Below, piece by piece: positions 1 through 11,298 of a DNA stretch of 64,000 nucleotides. Within the stretch, counting starts at the first letter, position 1. Each line of letters begins with the position of its first letter. The notes beneath the pieces were generated by a model. The model saw only the letters and a list, made by a program, of their open reading frames with translations, searched no databases and was not told where the DNA came from. A program made the translations under genes and the position numbers. Source of the stretch: Glomus cerebriforme (taxonomy: Eukaryota; Glomeromycota; Glomeromycetes; Glomerales; Glomeraceae); assembly GCA_003550305.1 (NCBI GenBank), contig QKYT01000034.1, forward strand, positions 218,125 through 282,124, in the 5' to 3' direction.

Positions 1-205
1 TATATTTTCAGTATACATTTTTCTTATTGGGAAGCTAAATATTTTTTCAATAGTGGTTTAGAACTTATGTAAAATTTTATCATAAAGTTATATTTTAATA
101 ATTTTAACAAATGCGCTTTTTATATTGTATAGAGATTTTACAACACAATTTTATTATTTTAGATAGTTAAACTAAATAGATAAAAAATACTTAAAATAAT
201 TATTT
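1..205. other. AT-rich edge, no gene
   Basis: Only A/T-rich sequence with scattered stops in all frames is visible. It leads into the tandem repeat that follows and may hold a worn first unit. Confidence 0.5.
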
Positions 206-825
206 AGCAGGTATGGAAATACTTGTATATTAATTTTTATAGAGCTAACTCAAGTGGTTGTAAAGTTATGAATTTTTTTGTAAAAATACTTAAACGCGTT
301 TTGTTTTTTTACTTTCAAGCGTAATTTGAACACTTTGGCCAAAGAAATTAAACAAAGGAAGCTTAAGTAAAGTTGTTCAGTAGGTATGGAAATAATTGCA
401 TATTAATTTTCATAAGACTAGCTTAAGCAGTTGTGGAGTTATGAATTTTTTTGTAAAAATACTTAAATGTGTTTTGTTTTTTTACTTTCAAGCATAATTT
501 GAACACTTTTGGTCAAAGAAAATAACAAAGGAAGCTTAAGTAAAGTTGTTCAGCAGATATGGAAATAATTGCATATTAATTTTCATGAGGCTAACTCAAG
601 TAGTTATGGAGTTATAAATTTTTTTGTAAAAATTACTTTTAAAAATACAGTTTGTTTTTTTTACTTTCAAGCATAATTTGAATACTTTGGCCAAAGAAAA
701 TAAGCAAAGAACGCTTAAGTAAATTTGTTCAGCAGGTATGGAAATAATTGCATATTAATTTTCANGAGGCTAGTTCAAGTGGTTATGGAGTTATGAATTT
801 TTTTGTAATAATATTAAAGATGCGT
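206..825. repeat. Tandem repeat, about 3.6 units of ~175 bp
   Basis: A unit opening with AGCAGGTATGGAAATA recurs at about 206, 379, 552 and 731 (steps of 173, 173 and 179 bp). Within each unit the same landmarks follow in order: CATATTAATTTT, GAGTTATGAATTTTTTTGTA, TTTACTTTCAAGC, TTGAACACTTTGG and AAGCTTAAGTAAA. The last unit breaks off near 825. The copies differ by scattered substitutions, so this is a local satellite-like array, not an assembly duplicate. An N lies at 765. No coding potential is seen. Confidence 0.9.
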
Positions 826-2897
826 TTTTGGAAAAAATTTAAAATGCAATCATTAAATTCAAATAAATTTGTTTATATTTTTAATTAAAAATATCTATAA
901 AAAAAAAACTTTAAAAATTATCAATAAAAATAATTATCTATTTTTAGAAAAATTATAGGGGTGAGGAATAAATTTACCCTTAATAATATTATGTAAAATA
1001 AAAAAAACTGAAAAATATGAATTAAAAAATTGTTTTTTAAAATATTAAAAATTAATATAAATTAATATTTTTATTTAAATTAATAATTACCATAACAGTC
1101 GGTGTATATATCATATAAGCCAGCTGATCCTAATTAAATTTTTGTGTAATATTAAATTGAGTATACTTCAAATACTCAAAAAGCATTTTTTTTCTAACAA
1201 ACTGTAAATAAAAATTATTATATTTAATAAATAAAGTTTTACTTAACCTGAAATAAATAATTTTTTTATTTGCAGAAGTATTATTTTGACTTCTATAACT
1301 ATTATGAAAAATAGTATATTTCAGTATAAAGTTAAAAGATTCTTTTTTCAGGTATTTCTTGACTAAAAACTTTATATCTAAATACTTGTAATATAATCTA
1401 CTAACTATAACTTTGATCTTTATTAAAGCTTCTTATATTAAAGTTTTTGAAAAAATCACAAAAATCAGTATTTTACTATATAATATATTATATAATTTTA
1501 AAAGGTATTTAATAAAAGTTTTTTATTTAANATATTATATANTTTACTTTNATTTATAATTTTCCATTAAAATAACTTTGCACTTGTCATTAACTAATAA
1601 TTTTCTCTAAAAAATTAAAATAAATAGTGCATTAGAATTCAAATTTNAACTAATATATAATATTTATATATATTAAAAATAAAAAAATATATATTTGTAT
1701 TATACCTTTTTTATATTAATATTTTTATACAAAAACTGCTTAAATAAACTGTTATTATTATTGTAAAATATATAAAACAGTTTTTATATTAAAATTAAAG
1801 CCAAACTGTTATGCTATATATTATTTTTGAGCACTTTAAGTACCTAGGATTCTTTTCTTTGATGAAATGTATAGAGTTAAAAATACTTGAAAATAATAGT
1901 TTTTAGTCTTATCTATTGGGAAATATACTCAGATTTTGTAGTATAAATGATTATCTTATGTAAATATAAAATGATGTTAACATATTTTTAAAAATTTAGG
2001 CCAGCATTACAAATTCAGCCAGAATTAAGAAATTTTTGGCCAAAATTATGATTTAAAAATCAATGATTTTAATAATATTTTAATAACTTTGGCTAATTTT
2101 AAATTTTAAAAATATATTGTTTACTTAAAGACTATAATATGTGTAAAATTTATATTGTAATATCATAGTACTGGAAATTTACTTGCTAATTTTATGACAT
2201 ACACACCGACTAATAATAAATATAAACTGGATATATAAAAAATCAGTTTTAATCAGTTAACCAGTTTAAAAAAAATCAAACTGGTTACATCTATTTTAAA
2301 TTCAGTTTTAATACAACCAGTTCTGAACTCTAGATAGATCTACAAATAAATAATTGAGAAATAATTGCAATTTGCAATATTGTAGTTATAAAATTAAGGT
2401 CTAATTCTGCAATTTTAACTGAAATTAACATAATTTTAGCTAAAATTATATATTATAAACTTTATTAAAGTATAGCTCTACCAATATTAATGCTAGAATA
2501 ATGATTTTACTACACTAATAATTGTTAAATAATATTTATCTAGTTTTATCTTTATTAATATCAATGATAGAAAGATAAATTTTATACTATTTGAATCTTC
2601 TTATAAAAATGCATCAATTGATATAATATTTATTAATATTTAATTATTAAATCATATTTTATTTCCAAAAATTGTTAAATATTATGTAGTTGTAACTCTA
2701 TCAATATTGATATTAGAAAAATAATATTTGTTATTCAATTTATCTCAATAAGAAAATTCAAATGGTATAAAATTTTATTATTATTAAAATCTAATTACTA
2801 GATCTCAAGTATGCAATTTTGTATTTTATATGAATTATATGATTGGAATTGCAGAATTGTGGATTATTATATACAATTCGATTCAAAATTTCACAAT
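826..2897. other. Gene-free AT-rich stretch with transposon relics
   Basis: No open frame of useful length. N bases lie at 1531, 1542, 1551 and 1647. Around 2220-2332 there is a relic ending in CCAGTTCTGAACTCTA, which resembles the right end of the outer nested element at 3920-4883 (GATTCTAAACTCTA). I could not find a convincing matching left end, so its limits are open. Confidence 0.5.
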
Positions 2898-2905
2898 ATT
2901 GCAGG

Positions 2906-3147
2906 TAAGATTGTTTAGCAAAACTAAAGGATTTAACAAATAAGCAAAATAACAAAATGTTATAATTTGATAAAATTATATTAAAATCTAAATTAAAAGT
3001 TAGTAAAACTTATCAAAAAGCAAAATTTGTCAAAACCTATTATAAATGATAAAACTAACAAAACTCTATGAAATTATAATAAAACTATAGTAAAAATTTG
3101 GTAAAATTAAATGCAGAATTTTAGAAAAGTTTAGACAAGCAATCTTA
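2906..3147. mobile_element. Short TIR element (MITE), 242 bp, 8-bp target duplication
   Basis: Ends are inverted repeats: the left end begins TAAGATTGTTTAGCAAAACT and the reverse complement of the right end begins TAAGATTGCTTGTCTAAACT. Flanks are near-identical 8-mers, ATTGCAGG (2898-2905) and ATTGCAGA (3148-3155), as expected for hAT-type insertion. The interior aligns with the element at 3958-4514 (for example the tract around CTATAATAAAA and GTTAGTAAAACTTA), which makes this the uninterrupted sister copy of that element. It has no coding capacity, so it would be non-autonomous. Assignment to hAT rests only on the 8-bp duplication. Confidence 0.75.
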
Positions 3148-3437
3148 ATTGCAGATTTGAAAAAATAATTATAATATTATCTTTAACAATAAATATTCAG
3201 TTATAAAATACTCAAAGGATTTTGCTGAACCATAAATTATTACTTTTTTGCATATTTTTTATTTGAAAAAAATATATTATTATATTAAAAATGTAAAATT
3301 CATAAAGAGAGATCTGAAGTGATAATTATAAATTGGATTCAGAGTAATGATTATTAATTATTAGCTAAATAAATTATAAATTTTTTATAAAATAATGTAA
3401 TATTATATATGAAAATATAATTATTCCTATTATTTTA

Positions 3438-3523
3438 CTAATTTGGCATTACAGTAGTATAATATATTACATTAATGTTAATTCAAATAATTCAATTATA
3501 CTGCTGTAATATCAAATTAGCAA
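3438..3523. repeat. Imperfect inverted repeat (foldback)
   Basis: The left arm CTAATTTGGCATTACAGTAG pairs with a right arm whose reverse complement reads CTAATTTGATATTACAGCAG. The arms are separated by about 25 bp of A/T. Weaker pairing continues outward into the flanks, so this may be the core of a longer decayed foldback element. No target duplication could be fixed. Confidence 0.65.
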
Positions 3524-3957
3524 ATTGCTATAATATTATTGTAATAGATTAATATATATTACAATTATATATTAATAAAATATTTTTATATCAAATTTTA
3601 TTTTAAAGTGTATTCTGTATGTATTAATGATCTTAAATAAATTTGTAATATTAGATCTAAAAATCCTGTGATTAATATTTTAGCTAAGAGTTCCTACTAA
3701 AATTATTTTAATTTTTTTTACTGTATCTTTCACCTTGCAATTTTAGCTAAATATTGCATTATTCTTTTGCATAATTTTAATAAGTTTGGATAGCATATTC
3801 AAATTCTATCACCAGAAAAAACAGAAATTCGTTTATATGTATTTTTAAATATAATATATTAATGTATATCTATTCATTTTGAACTTTATTTTAACTATAT
3901 ATTTACATATATTAATGATTAAAGTTTAGAACTAATTACAAAAAACTGGATTAAAAT

Positions 3958-4514
3958 TAAAATTACTTGGCAAAACTAGGGATTTAGCAAATAGATAAAA
4001 TAATGAAATGTAGTAATTTAATGAAACTATATTAAAGTCTTATTAAAAGGTTAGTAAAACTTAATAAAAAATAAAACTTGTCAAAACTAGTGTTATGATT
4101 TAGATGAATTTGTGATCTGTTAATTTAATCTATAATGATCTGAATATTCAAAATAGATCTATAAATTAGATGTCATCTGAATGTATTGATTTCAGATATT
4201 TAATCCAGTTCTTTTTAGGATTTTTTTTTTAAAATTTTTTTATTATTTTTTTTTTTTATTGAAAAAATTTAAAAAAAAATAAAAAAATAATGGATCATCC
4301 AGATCATCTGTTATCTGTCCGTAATTTATTTGGATAATCCAGATGGAATTTGAATCAGATAAATCTGTAGTTTAATAGATTGACAGATTAATAGATCATA
4401 ATATTAATCAAACCCTATTATAAATGGTGAAACTGATAAAATTCTGCAAAATTATAATAAAACTATAGTGAAATTTAGTGCAGGATTTTAAAAGAGTTTA
4501 GACAAATAAGTCTA
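3958..4514. mobile_element. Middle element of the nest, sister of 2906-3147
   Basis: The left end starts TAAAATTACTTGGCAAAACT and the reverse complement of the right end starts TAGACTTATTTGTCTAAACT. Flanking 8-mers are ATTAAAAT (3950-3957) and ATTAAAAC (4515-4522). Its interior aligns with 2906-3147 except for one block, 4088-4414, which is absent from the sister copy. It lies wholly inside the outer element, so it inserted later. Confidence 0.75.
4088..4406. mobile_element. Inner element of the nest, 319 bp
   Basis: The left end reads TAGTGTTATGATTT and the reverse complement of the right end reads TAATATTATGATCT. Flanks are GTCAAAAC (4080-4087) and ATCAAACC (4407-4414). In the sister copy at 2906-3147 the corresponding place is an uninterrupted GTCAAAACCTATTATAAAT, which is the empty site. 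This is the youngest of the three layers. It carries poly-A/T and GATC-rich stretches and no gene. Confidence 0.75.
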
Positions 4515-4891
4515 ATTAAAACTGATTTATTAGTTAAATCTGAATTTTTATTTAATTATAACTAATTTAATTTAACTAATAATTAATTAAAACTGGATCA
4601 ACTTAATCTATTGCCAATATACTTTCTGGCAAAATTAAAAAGCCATTATCAAAATATTTTATCATGAGCAAAATTGATTACATCAGTTATAATTTTTACT
4701 AATAAAATATATGAATTATATTAAATTACATCATTATGTTATATCAGTTATAATTCAAAAAAATCTATTTTATAGAGAAGTATAATTGCCAGTTTAAATT
4801 GGGTTAAAATTTAACTAATTAATTTATTATTTCTAGTTTTATGTACCAATTACTGTAATTAGTACAACTGATTCTAAACTCTATTAATAAT

Positions 4892-5859
4892 TACTGCTAA
4901 AAGTAATATAAATATATTTTTTACTAAATATTATGAAAAATAATTTACTTAAATAGTTAAATTATCCTGAAAGTACTGTGCTATTTCTTTTATGCAATTT
5001 TAATGAACTTGAATATGGTATTCAAACTTTACTATCAGAAAAAATAGTATATATTTTATTTATAATTATTTTCTTGAATTTTAGTTTATCCAATTAAAGA
5101 AAAAAATCTGAAATCTAATTAGCTAATCATCTCATGATTTTGAGAAATAACTTAGTATTAGAGAAGTATTATAAAACTATTAAGAAATTAGTAGGAAGCT
5201 AAGAAAGATTTTATGTAATACAAATTTTTATAATATGTTATATGAAGCATCTTTGGCTAATAAATTTAAAAATAATTTAGCTATCATAATGACTCTTAAT
5301 CAAATTATTTCAGAATCCTATATAAATTTCTAGTTTACTTATAATTAAAATAAAATAAATTTGAATTTAATAAGGTATAATTTTATTAAATTAACTATAA
5401 ATTAATAAAATCACTATAAATTTCTATAAATCTTTTAATTGCTAAAATTGTTAAATATGGTATATTCTAATTTTCATATACATTTAAATAAAACTAATTT
5501 ATATATTAATTATAATTTTTCTAAGATATATAGAAATAAGATTTTATCCAATTAGAAAAAGCAAATCTGAGACATATTATTATAAAAAATATTATCTTTT
5601 AATTAATCCTAATAAGAGATATCTTATTACTAAAAAATCATACATTTATATATATCAGTATTCCTTAAACTATTTTGCATTTAAATTTGCTTGCAATTTT
5701 AAAAAATACAATTTTATAATTAAAAAAATCAACTTATTAATAATTAAGGTAATAAAAAAAATTTTTATATTAAAAGTCAAGATTAAATTTAATTAATAAA
5801 AAAAAAAATTTGATAGCCAATCATGAATTTGCAAGTAATAAAATAAATTTAGTAATGAT
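4892..5859. other. Gene-free AT-rich stretch
   Basis: I see no open frame, no clear inverted ends and no tandem structure here. Composition is almost entirely A/T. Confidence 0.5.
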
Positions 5860-6965
5860 TTACTTAAAAATTTTGCATATTGAAAAAATATCAGAAAAAT
5901 GGTTGCTTATATGTAAAATTAAAATCTGCCTTCTAAGTTATCTTTGAAAGCTTAAGTAAAATTGTAGTATAAGAAAAGATACACATTATATGAAATTTTT
6001 AAGTTCTCAGAATATATAGATGAATAATAAAATATAATTAACTTTTCAAAATTTGCTAATTTTTGGAATAAAATATTTCTTATAATACAACTATTAAATA
6101 AATTAGTTTTTATACAAAGCTAATAATTTTATTTTATTTTATATAGTATTTTTAATGTAAAAATATGAAAAAAACTTAGATTAATTAGAGAATTTTATGT
6201 ATAGTAATAATTAAAGAATGTTAAAATTTGCATACAAAATTGCATATAATTTTTTAAATATATTTATATGTAAAATTGAAATTAACCTTTAAAATATTTC
6301 TTAAAAAATTAGGTAAAGTTATAGAATAAGAAAAATTATATAAAATATGTAAATTTCAAAATTCTGGGATATGTATATAAGAAATGTAACATAATGAAAT
6401 TCTAATTTTTAAATACAAAAATTATGCCTATAAGTTAACTATTGAAAAAATTAACTTTTACTAAGACTAATACTTTTATTATATATTTTCTAATGTTTCA
6501 ATGTAAAAAATTAAAAAAAAAATTGGGTTAATTAATAAAATTTTAACGTAAATAAAGGTTAAATAATCTTACATACAATTTTTTTTTAAATATTAAATAA
6601 TTAGTAATATATAAAGACAAAATCAGACTTTTAAACCTCCTTTATAATCTTAAGCAAAGTTGTAAATAAGAAAAAATACATATAATATGTAAATATTAAA
6701 GTTCTAAAGTATATGTATGAAAAATATGATGCAATTAACATTTTAAAATTTTATGAAATTTACAGATTTTTACATGAACAAAAATTTTCCTATAAAACAA
6801 CTACTGAAAAAATTGTTTTCTATAAAAAAATAATATTTTTATAATATATTTTATAGTGTTTTCAATGTAAAAAACAAAAAAAATTTAGGTTTAATTAATA
6901 AAATTTTATGTATATAAATAGTTAAACAATGTTGAAAATTGTGCACAAATTTGCCTGCAATTTTC
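5860..6965. repeat. Degenerate tandem repeat, three units of ~340-360 bp
   Basis: The landmark ATAAGAAAA followed by an AT-rich TATGTAAAT block recurs near 5970, 6326 and 6666 (steps of about 357 and 340 bp). Each unit then shows TTTTAAATTAATAAAATTTTA-like blocks, a run resembling AATGTAAAAA and a GCATACAAA-like block in the same order. Divergence is high, so the array is old. No coding potential. Confidence 0.7.
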
Positions 6966-7811
6966 TGATACATTAAGGGATAATATTTAATTTGAAGTAA
7001 ATATAGGAATATATTATTCTTGCAATCAGTTCATCTATTTCAAATTAGGAAGTAGGTATACAGTAAGTATTTTTATATATTCTTTATAGATAAGCATTGG
7101 TGTACAAATTGCATCAGAAATAAATATTATAATATAAGCTTTAAAGATTACATAAAGTTAAAAAATAATCCTTTACTTTATTATTTCACAAAAAAGATAA
7201 TCTATTGATATGAAATGTAATTAGAAAATATATTAAGCAGTATTTGTCATATCAGGTAAAAATAACTGAAAAGTATAGAGTATAAGGTATAAAGTAATAT
7301 AAATATTATACTTAATAAGCTTTATTATGTTTGTAATTAGCAAAAAAATATTTTAGTTGTATAAATAATACTTTCTTAATTCCAAAAAAGTCTATTTAAT
7401 ATTAGAGATACTTACTTAAGAAAAATTAAATAAATGAGTTATGTTCATTAATCTCTCCTTCATTATCAAGCCTTTTATATTAAATGCTAGTATGCTTAGT
7501 TTTATTGATATACTTCAGCCCTCCTATTTATCAAAATTGCTAACTTATTTTCTTACTTATATATACCTTTCTAATTATAATTCTGATATAATAAAAAAGA
7601 ATTTTATTTAATCTTCTAGTACTTTATATTCATGAAAATCATTAATTTGTTTTCTTATTTAGCTGAAGTTTTTGAAATCTCATAGATTATAAATTTGCTA
7701 AAAAAAAATATTTATTTATTTTATATACATTAAGTTTACTAATTTGTTATCTTTTCTAGCTAATGATTCTATAACCTTAAGGATAAGTAAATTATAAAGC
7801 AATTATAAATA
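6966..7811. other. Gene-free AT-rich stretch
   Basis: No open frame or repeat that I can support. It ends at the target TA of the element that follows. Confidence 0.5.
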
Positions 7812-8634
7812 CAGTCATGTTCCTATAATTACCTCCTATATAAATACAACTTCTATATAATTATATTAGTTTTAGTTCTGAATTTTTATATAGTAAAACA
7901 CTCTCTTTATAGTCACAAATTGATTATAGTTACTATCACAGCAATTATTAGTCCTAATATAATAGTTAACATATAAAAATTTCCCTTTTTATAGTCATAT
8001 AAATTAGGACTTATATTCATCAAATTTAACATAAAATTATTAAAAATTTAATATAAGTATTTTAATAAATTGACACTTTTTTTAGAATTATATTTATTCC
8101 TTAATTTACTTTAATTAAGAAGTATAAATAAAAATAACACGTAAACATGTAAAAGTCTCATATAATTCTTTTTACATATTTATATATGTAACTGAAATAA
8201 ATTTATGTGTCTTTATGTAACGCATAATAAAATTATTTATAGTTGTGTAATTTTATTATATATTTGTGTATGTAACTGAAATAAACATTTTATATTTGTG
8301 TAATTTTTTTTATGTGACTGTATAATAAAGATTACATGTTCGCATAATCTTAAAAACTATATAATAAAGCTGCAGACCTGCGGTCAGCAGGTAGGAAGGA
8401 AGAAAATAAAGTTTTTTTAGAAATTTTTTGTTTTTACACTAATATTTTTGTATTAAACAATAAAAATTATAGCTATTTTACTATTTTTAGTAAGAAATTT
8501 TTTAATATAATCACATTAATATGAAAATTTATTATATATATGATTATATAACAAAAACCTTTTTTATAAGAACACCTCACTATAATCACAGTATTTAGTG
8601 ATCCCGAAGAGTATGATTATAGAGGGGATGACTG
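7812..8634. mobile_element. Pogo/Tc1-mariner-like non-autonomous element
   Basis: The left end is CAGTCATGTTCCTATAATTA and the reverse complement of the right end is CAGTCATCCCCTCTATAATC. Both are flanked by TA (7810-7811 and 8635-8636), the duplication typical of Tc1/mariner elements. The interior repeats TATAGTCA-like and AATCACA-like words and holds a small imperfect palindrome near 8370 (CTGCAGACC, then GGTCAGCAG). No transposase frame exists. A second right end of this type lies at 55100-55168. Placement in the pogo branch is inferred from the CAGTC start. Confidence 0.7.
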
Positions 8635-8781
8635 TACTAATATTGTAAAGCAACTAAAGAGTGCAAAATAACTGATAATCAAAATATAAATGCAATATAT
8701 ATTTACTATAAGTGAAGCATAATGAAACCTTTATGCAAAGTAAAATGAAGCATATGTAAACAAATTATAAATGCATATATA

Positions 8782-9058
8782 TTCTATGAAAAAAAATTGT
8801 TCAGAAATTACTACCAAAAATATTCAGATATATCTGAAAAATGTTTCATATGTCCAGAAAATAACTAAAAAATTGTAATATTTCAGATATTAAGACTTGA
8901 GATATTGCAATAACATTCTAAAAATATCTAAGCAATTTAATGTTTTAGTATCCAAAATATTGCAGTTTTTTGATATTTTCTGAACATGTGAGAGTGAGAC
9001 ATTTTCTGAATACATTCAGACAATTTTGATAACAATTTAACATTTTTTTTCATAGGAA
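8782..9058. mobile_element. Foldback MITE with long inverted arms
   Basis: The element begins TTCTATGAAAAAAAATTGTT and the reverse complement of its right end begins TTCCTATGAAAAAAAATGTT, flanked by TA on both sides. The arms keep matching inward: TCCAGAAAATAACTAAAAAA on the left against a right-arm reverse complement of TTCAGAAAATATCAAAAAAC. Almost the whole element is therefore an imperfect hairpin of about 277 bp. No coding capacity. Confidence 0.7.
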
Positions 9059-9060
9059 TA

Positions 9061-10240
9061 GTTTGTAATTTTGCAGGTAAGCAAAAAAATATAACTGCAA
9101 ATTGTCTAATCCTTTGATCTCTCTAAATGATCAAAAAAAGGATATATCTTTTCTAGCATCCTAGTCTTATCTTGAAGCCTGTTAATATACTAGGCTATAT
9201 AATACCTGCTAGTATATTTTCCATAAAGACCAAGGTTTAGAGCTAGTCAGTATACCACAAACTTTGCAAGAAATATGTTTCTTAGCCTATTAGTGTTCAT
9301 AACAGCCTTCAGGCTGATGACAGGACAACCCATAAGAGTTCCTAGATTTTAGTAAATAGTTGCAAGAGTACTTACCATGTATAGTGATATGAAATAAATA
9401 TTTTATTTTGAACAAAAGTTTTTGTTATATAGATACAAATACTATATTCAATACTTACACAAAATGGTTAACTATAAAGATATCAAATCAGCATTAATTG
9501 AGGTAATCAAAGTGGTATATAGCCAAGACAAAAAAATATGACAAAATGGAAGTGTCATTCTAAAATTAAAATTAAAACTAATACAAAAAAAAAGAAGCAC
9601 ACAATGTTTGATATTCTTTTTCATATGATTTTATAAATTTTACAATAAAAGGTTTGTTTATCATTTTTACTTAATAATTAATGTATAAATAATATTGCAT
9701 TATTAAATAGGTTTATATCAGATATTCGTTTAAAACAATAGTTAATCACGTGACTATAAAACTCGAAGTTATCGACTTCATGTGAAAAAAAAAAAAGTAA
9801 TGAAGGGAGTTTCTTACGTATACCGATTCTTTTTTAAAAAAATGAGGCTGTAATGTTTATAGCATGAGAAAAAAGATTAATGCACCGCCATGTAGGAAGA
9901 ATAGGCAGGGATATGGGGTTAGCGAATACCAAATATTAAGAATTGTATTTGATTAGCATCGTGACGATGTTTTTCTAAAATAAACTGAAGTGTTACCAAT
10001 AGGGGGAAATATACTCATTCTTTGATTATCGATATTGATAAGTAAATAATGGAAAGGTTGAACCTTATAGAATTTTCATTTGATTTTTTTACTTGCACTA
10101 GATGGATAAAGGATTCAATGGTTCCAACATGATCCCATTACGAAATCAAACTTAAATTAACAATAATTTAATAATAATAAGGGAAAAGAGTTTTTTTATT
10201 AATCAATACTTTGAGTAACCATTATTATTATATATATTAT
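9061..10240. other. Spacer with slightly higher GC, no gene resolved
   Basis: Between about 9110 and 9370 base composition is less extreme than around it, but all frames are broken on both strands, so this may be worn coding or transposon sequence. A perfect TCACGTGA lies at 9746-9753. Confidence 0.4.
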
Positions 10241-10966
10241 AATAACGTTAAAGTAACAATTATTCCTCTTGAAAATGGCGACATTTTATGTAAAAACGGA
10301 AAGTGTGTTGAGGAAAAAAAAAAATGTTCAAGTAAGTCTTGAGGATAATGTTAAATGGTTAAAGACTACAGTTATGAGGCCATTGATGAAGCGTAGCAAT
10401 ATCACTGAAAATAAATGGCAAGAAGCGAGGTATGTATTTCTTCTAGTATAAATTCTTACCCCAGAGATGGGAAAAATCGATTCGTACAATTCTCAGAGCC
10501 AGAGGATCACTAACCATGTTTAAATTATTGCAGAACAATGTTCTGGTGAAAAGAGCTTTCATGCTATGAATGACATTTGTCATATAATTGGAATTTGGTA
10601 CGATATGTTTTTAAAAAATGTCAATAAAAACTTACCAAACAACAGAGAGTTCAAAGATTTTAATTTTTTATACGATCAAGTGGCGAAAGATATAGAAACC
10701 AAAAAATTATTTAAATGTACAGCCGACAAATTTGGTATGTCAATTAATGAGATAAATCAATTAAGAAGTTATAAGGTTTTACGAAATCGAAAAATTCATA
10801 AGGATGTCTGGAAAATCAAAGATAATACAAATGCGCCACAACTTACTCATCAGAAGCAGAAAGCTTTGACTTGTTACGTTCTGTTCCTGATCTTTCACGT
10901 GAATTTTCAAGTTATTTCGAGAAATGCATAAGATGTGTTTATAATTATAAACCTTACAGAACTTAA
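10241..10966 (+). pseudogene. Probable decayed hypothetical gene
   Basis: Protein-like stretches follow each other in different frames: about 10241-10330 (ending in residues NGKCVEEKKKCSSK), an overlapping frame from 10269 to a good donor at 10429 (AG, then GTATGT), a long open stretch from about 10533 containing GMSINEINQLRSYKVL, and a last stretch in another frame near 10833-10963 reading SSEAESFDLLRSVPDLS. The donor phase at 10429 does not agree with the only nearby acceptor (GCAG at 10532), which would give a stop after five codons. This points to frameshifts, not a clean intron chain. No family is recognised. Confidence 0.4.
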
Positions 10967-11298
10967 AAACTTTTTTTAAATGCACTATACAAAAAAAACC
11001 AAGCTATTTTATTTTATAATAAGCAACATGTTTCATTGCTAGTTCCAGTTTTATATGAATGTTTATATAACAATTAATTATACATAATTATACATAATAA
11101 TATCTTCAATATGTAATTCTTATTGTAAAATTTTTCTTTAATTGAGCAATTACTTTTTTTCACTATAAATGTAAAATTAACGAAAATTTTGCTTTAAGAA
11201 TTAATTCCAGCCTCAGTGCGAGTTTGTCAAATTTTGTATATTTTATTTATTGCTTATTAAATCTACAATGGAAAGAATACCAGCCAAATAATTGGTGT
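10967..11298. other. Short AT-rich spacer
   Basis: Lies between the decayed plus-strand gene and the 3' end of the zinc-finger gene. Nothing else is seen. Confidence 0.5.

Larger units (their letters stand above)
3920..4883. mobile_element. Outer element of a three-level transposon nest
   Basis: The left end begins TAAAGTTTAGAA and the reverse complement of the right end begins TAGAGTTTAGAA. Flanking 8-mers are TTAATGAT (3912-3919) and TTAATAAT (4884-4891), a 7/8 match. After removing the inner insertions the element would be about 400 bp. It has no open frame and is therefore a non-autonomous, probably hAT-type, element. Similar right ends (CTAAACTCTA or CTGAACTCTA) also occur near 2332 and 39126. 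Confidence 0.65.

Noticed and set aside
1870..2332. Left end for the CTGAACTCTA relic at about 1870 (TAGAGTTAAAAA)
   Set aside because: The flanking 8-mers do not match, so the pair is not supported as one element.
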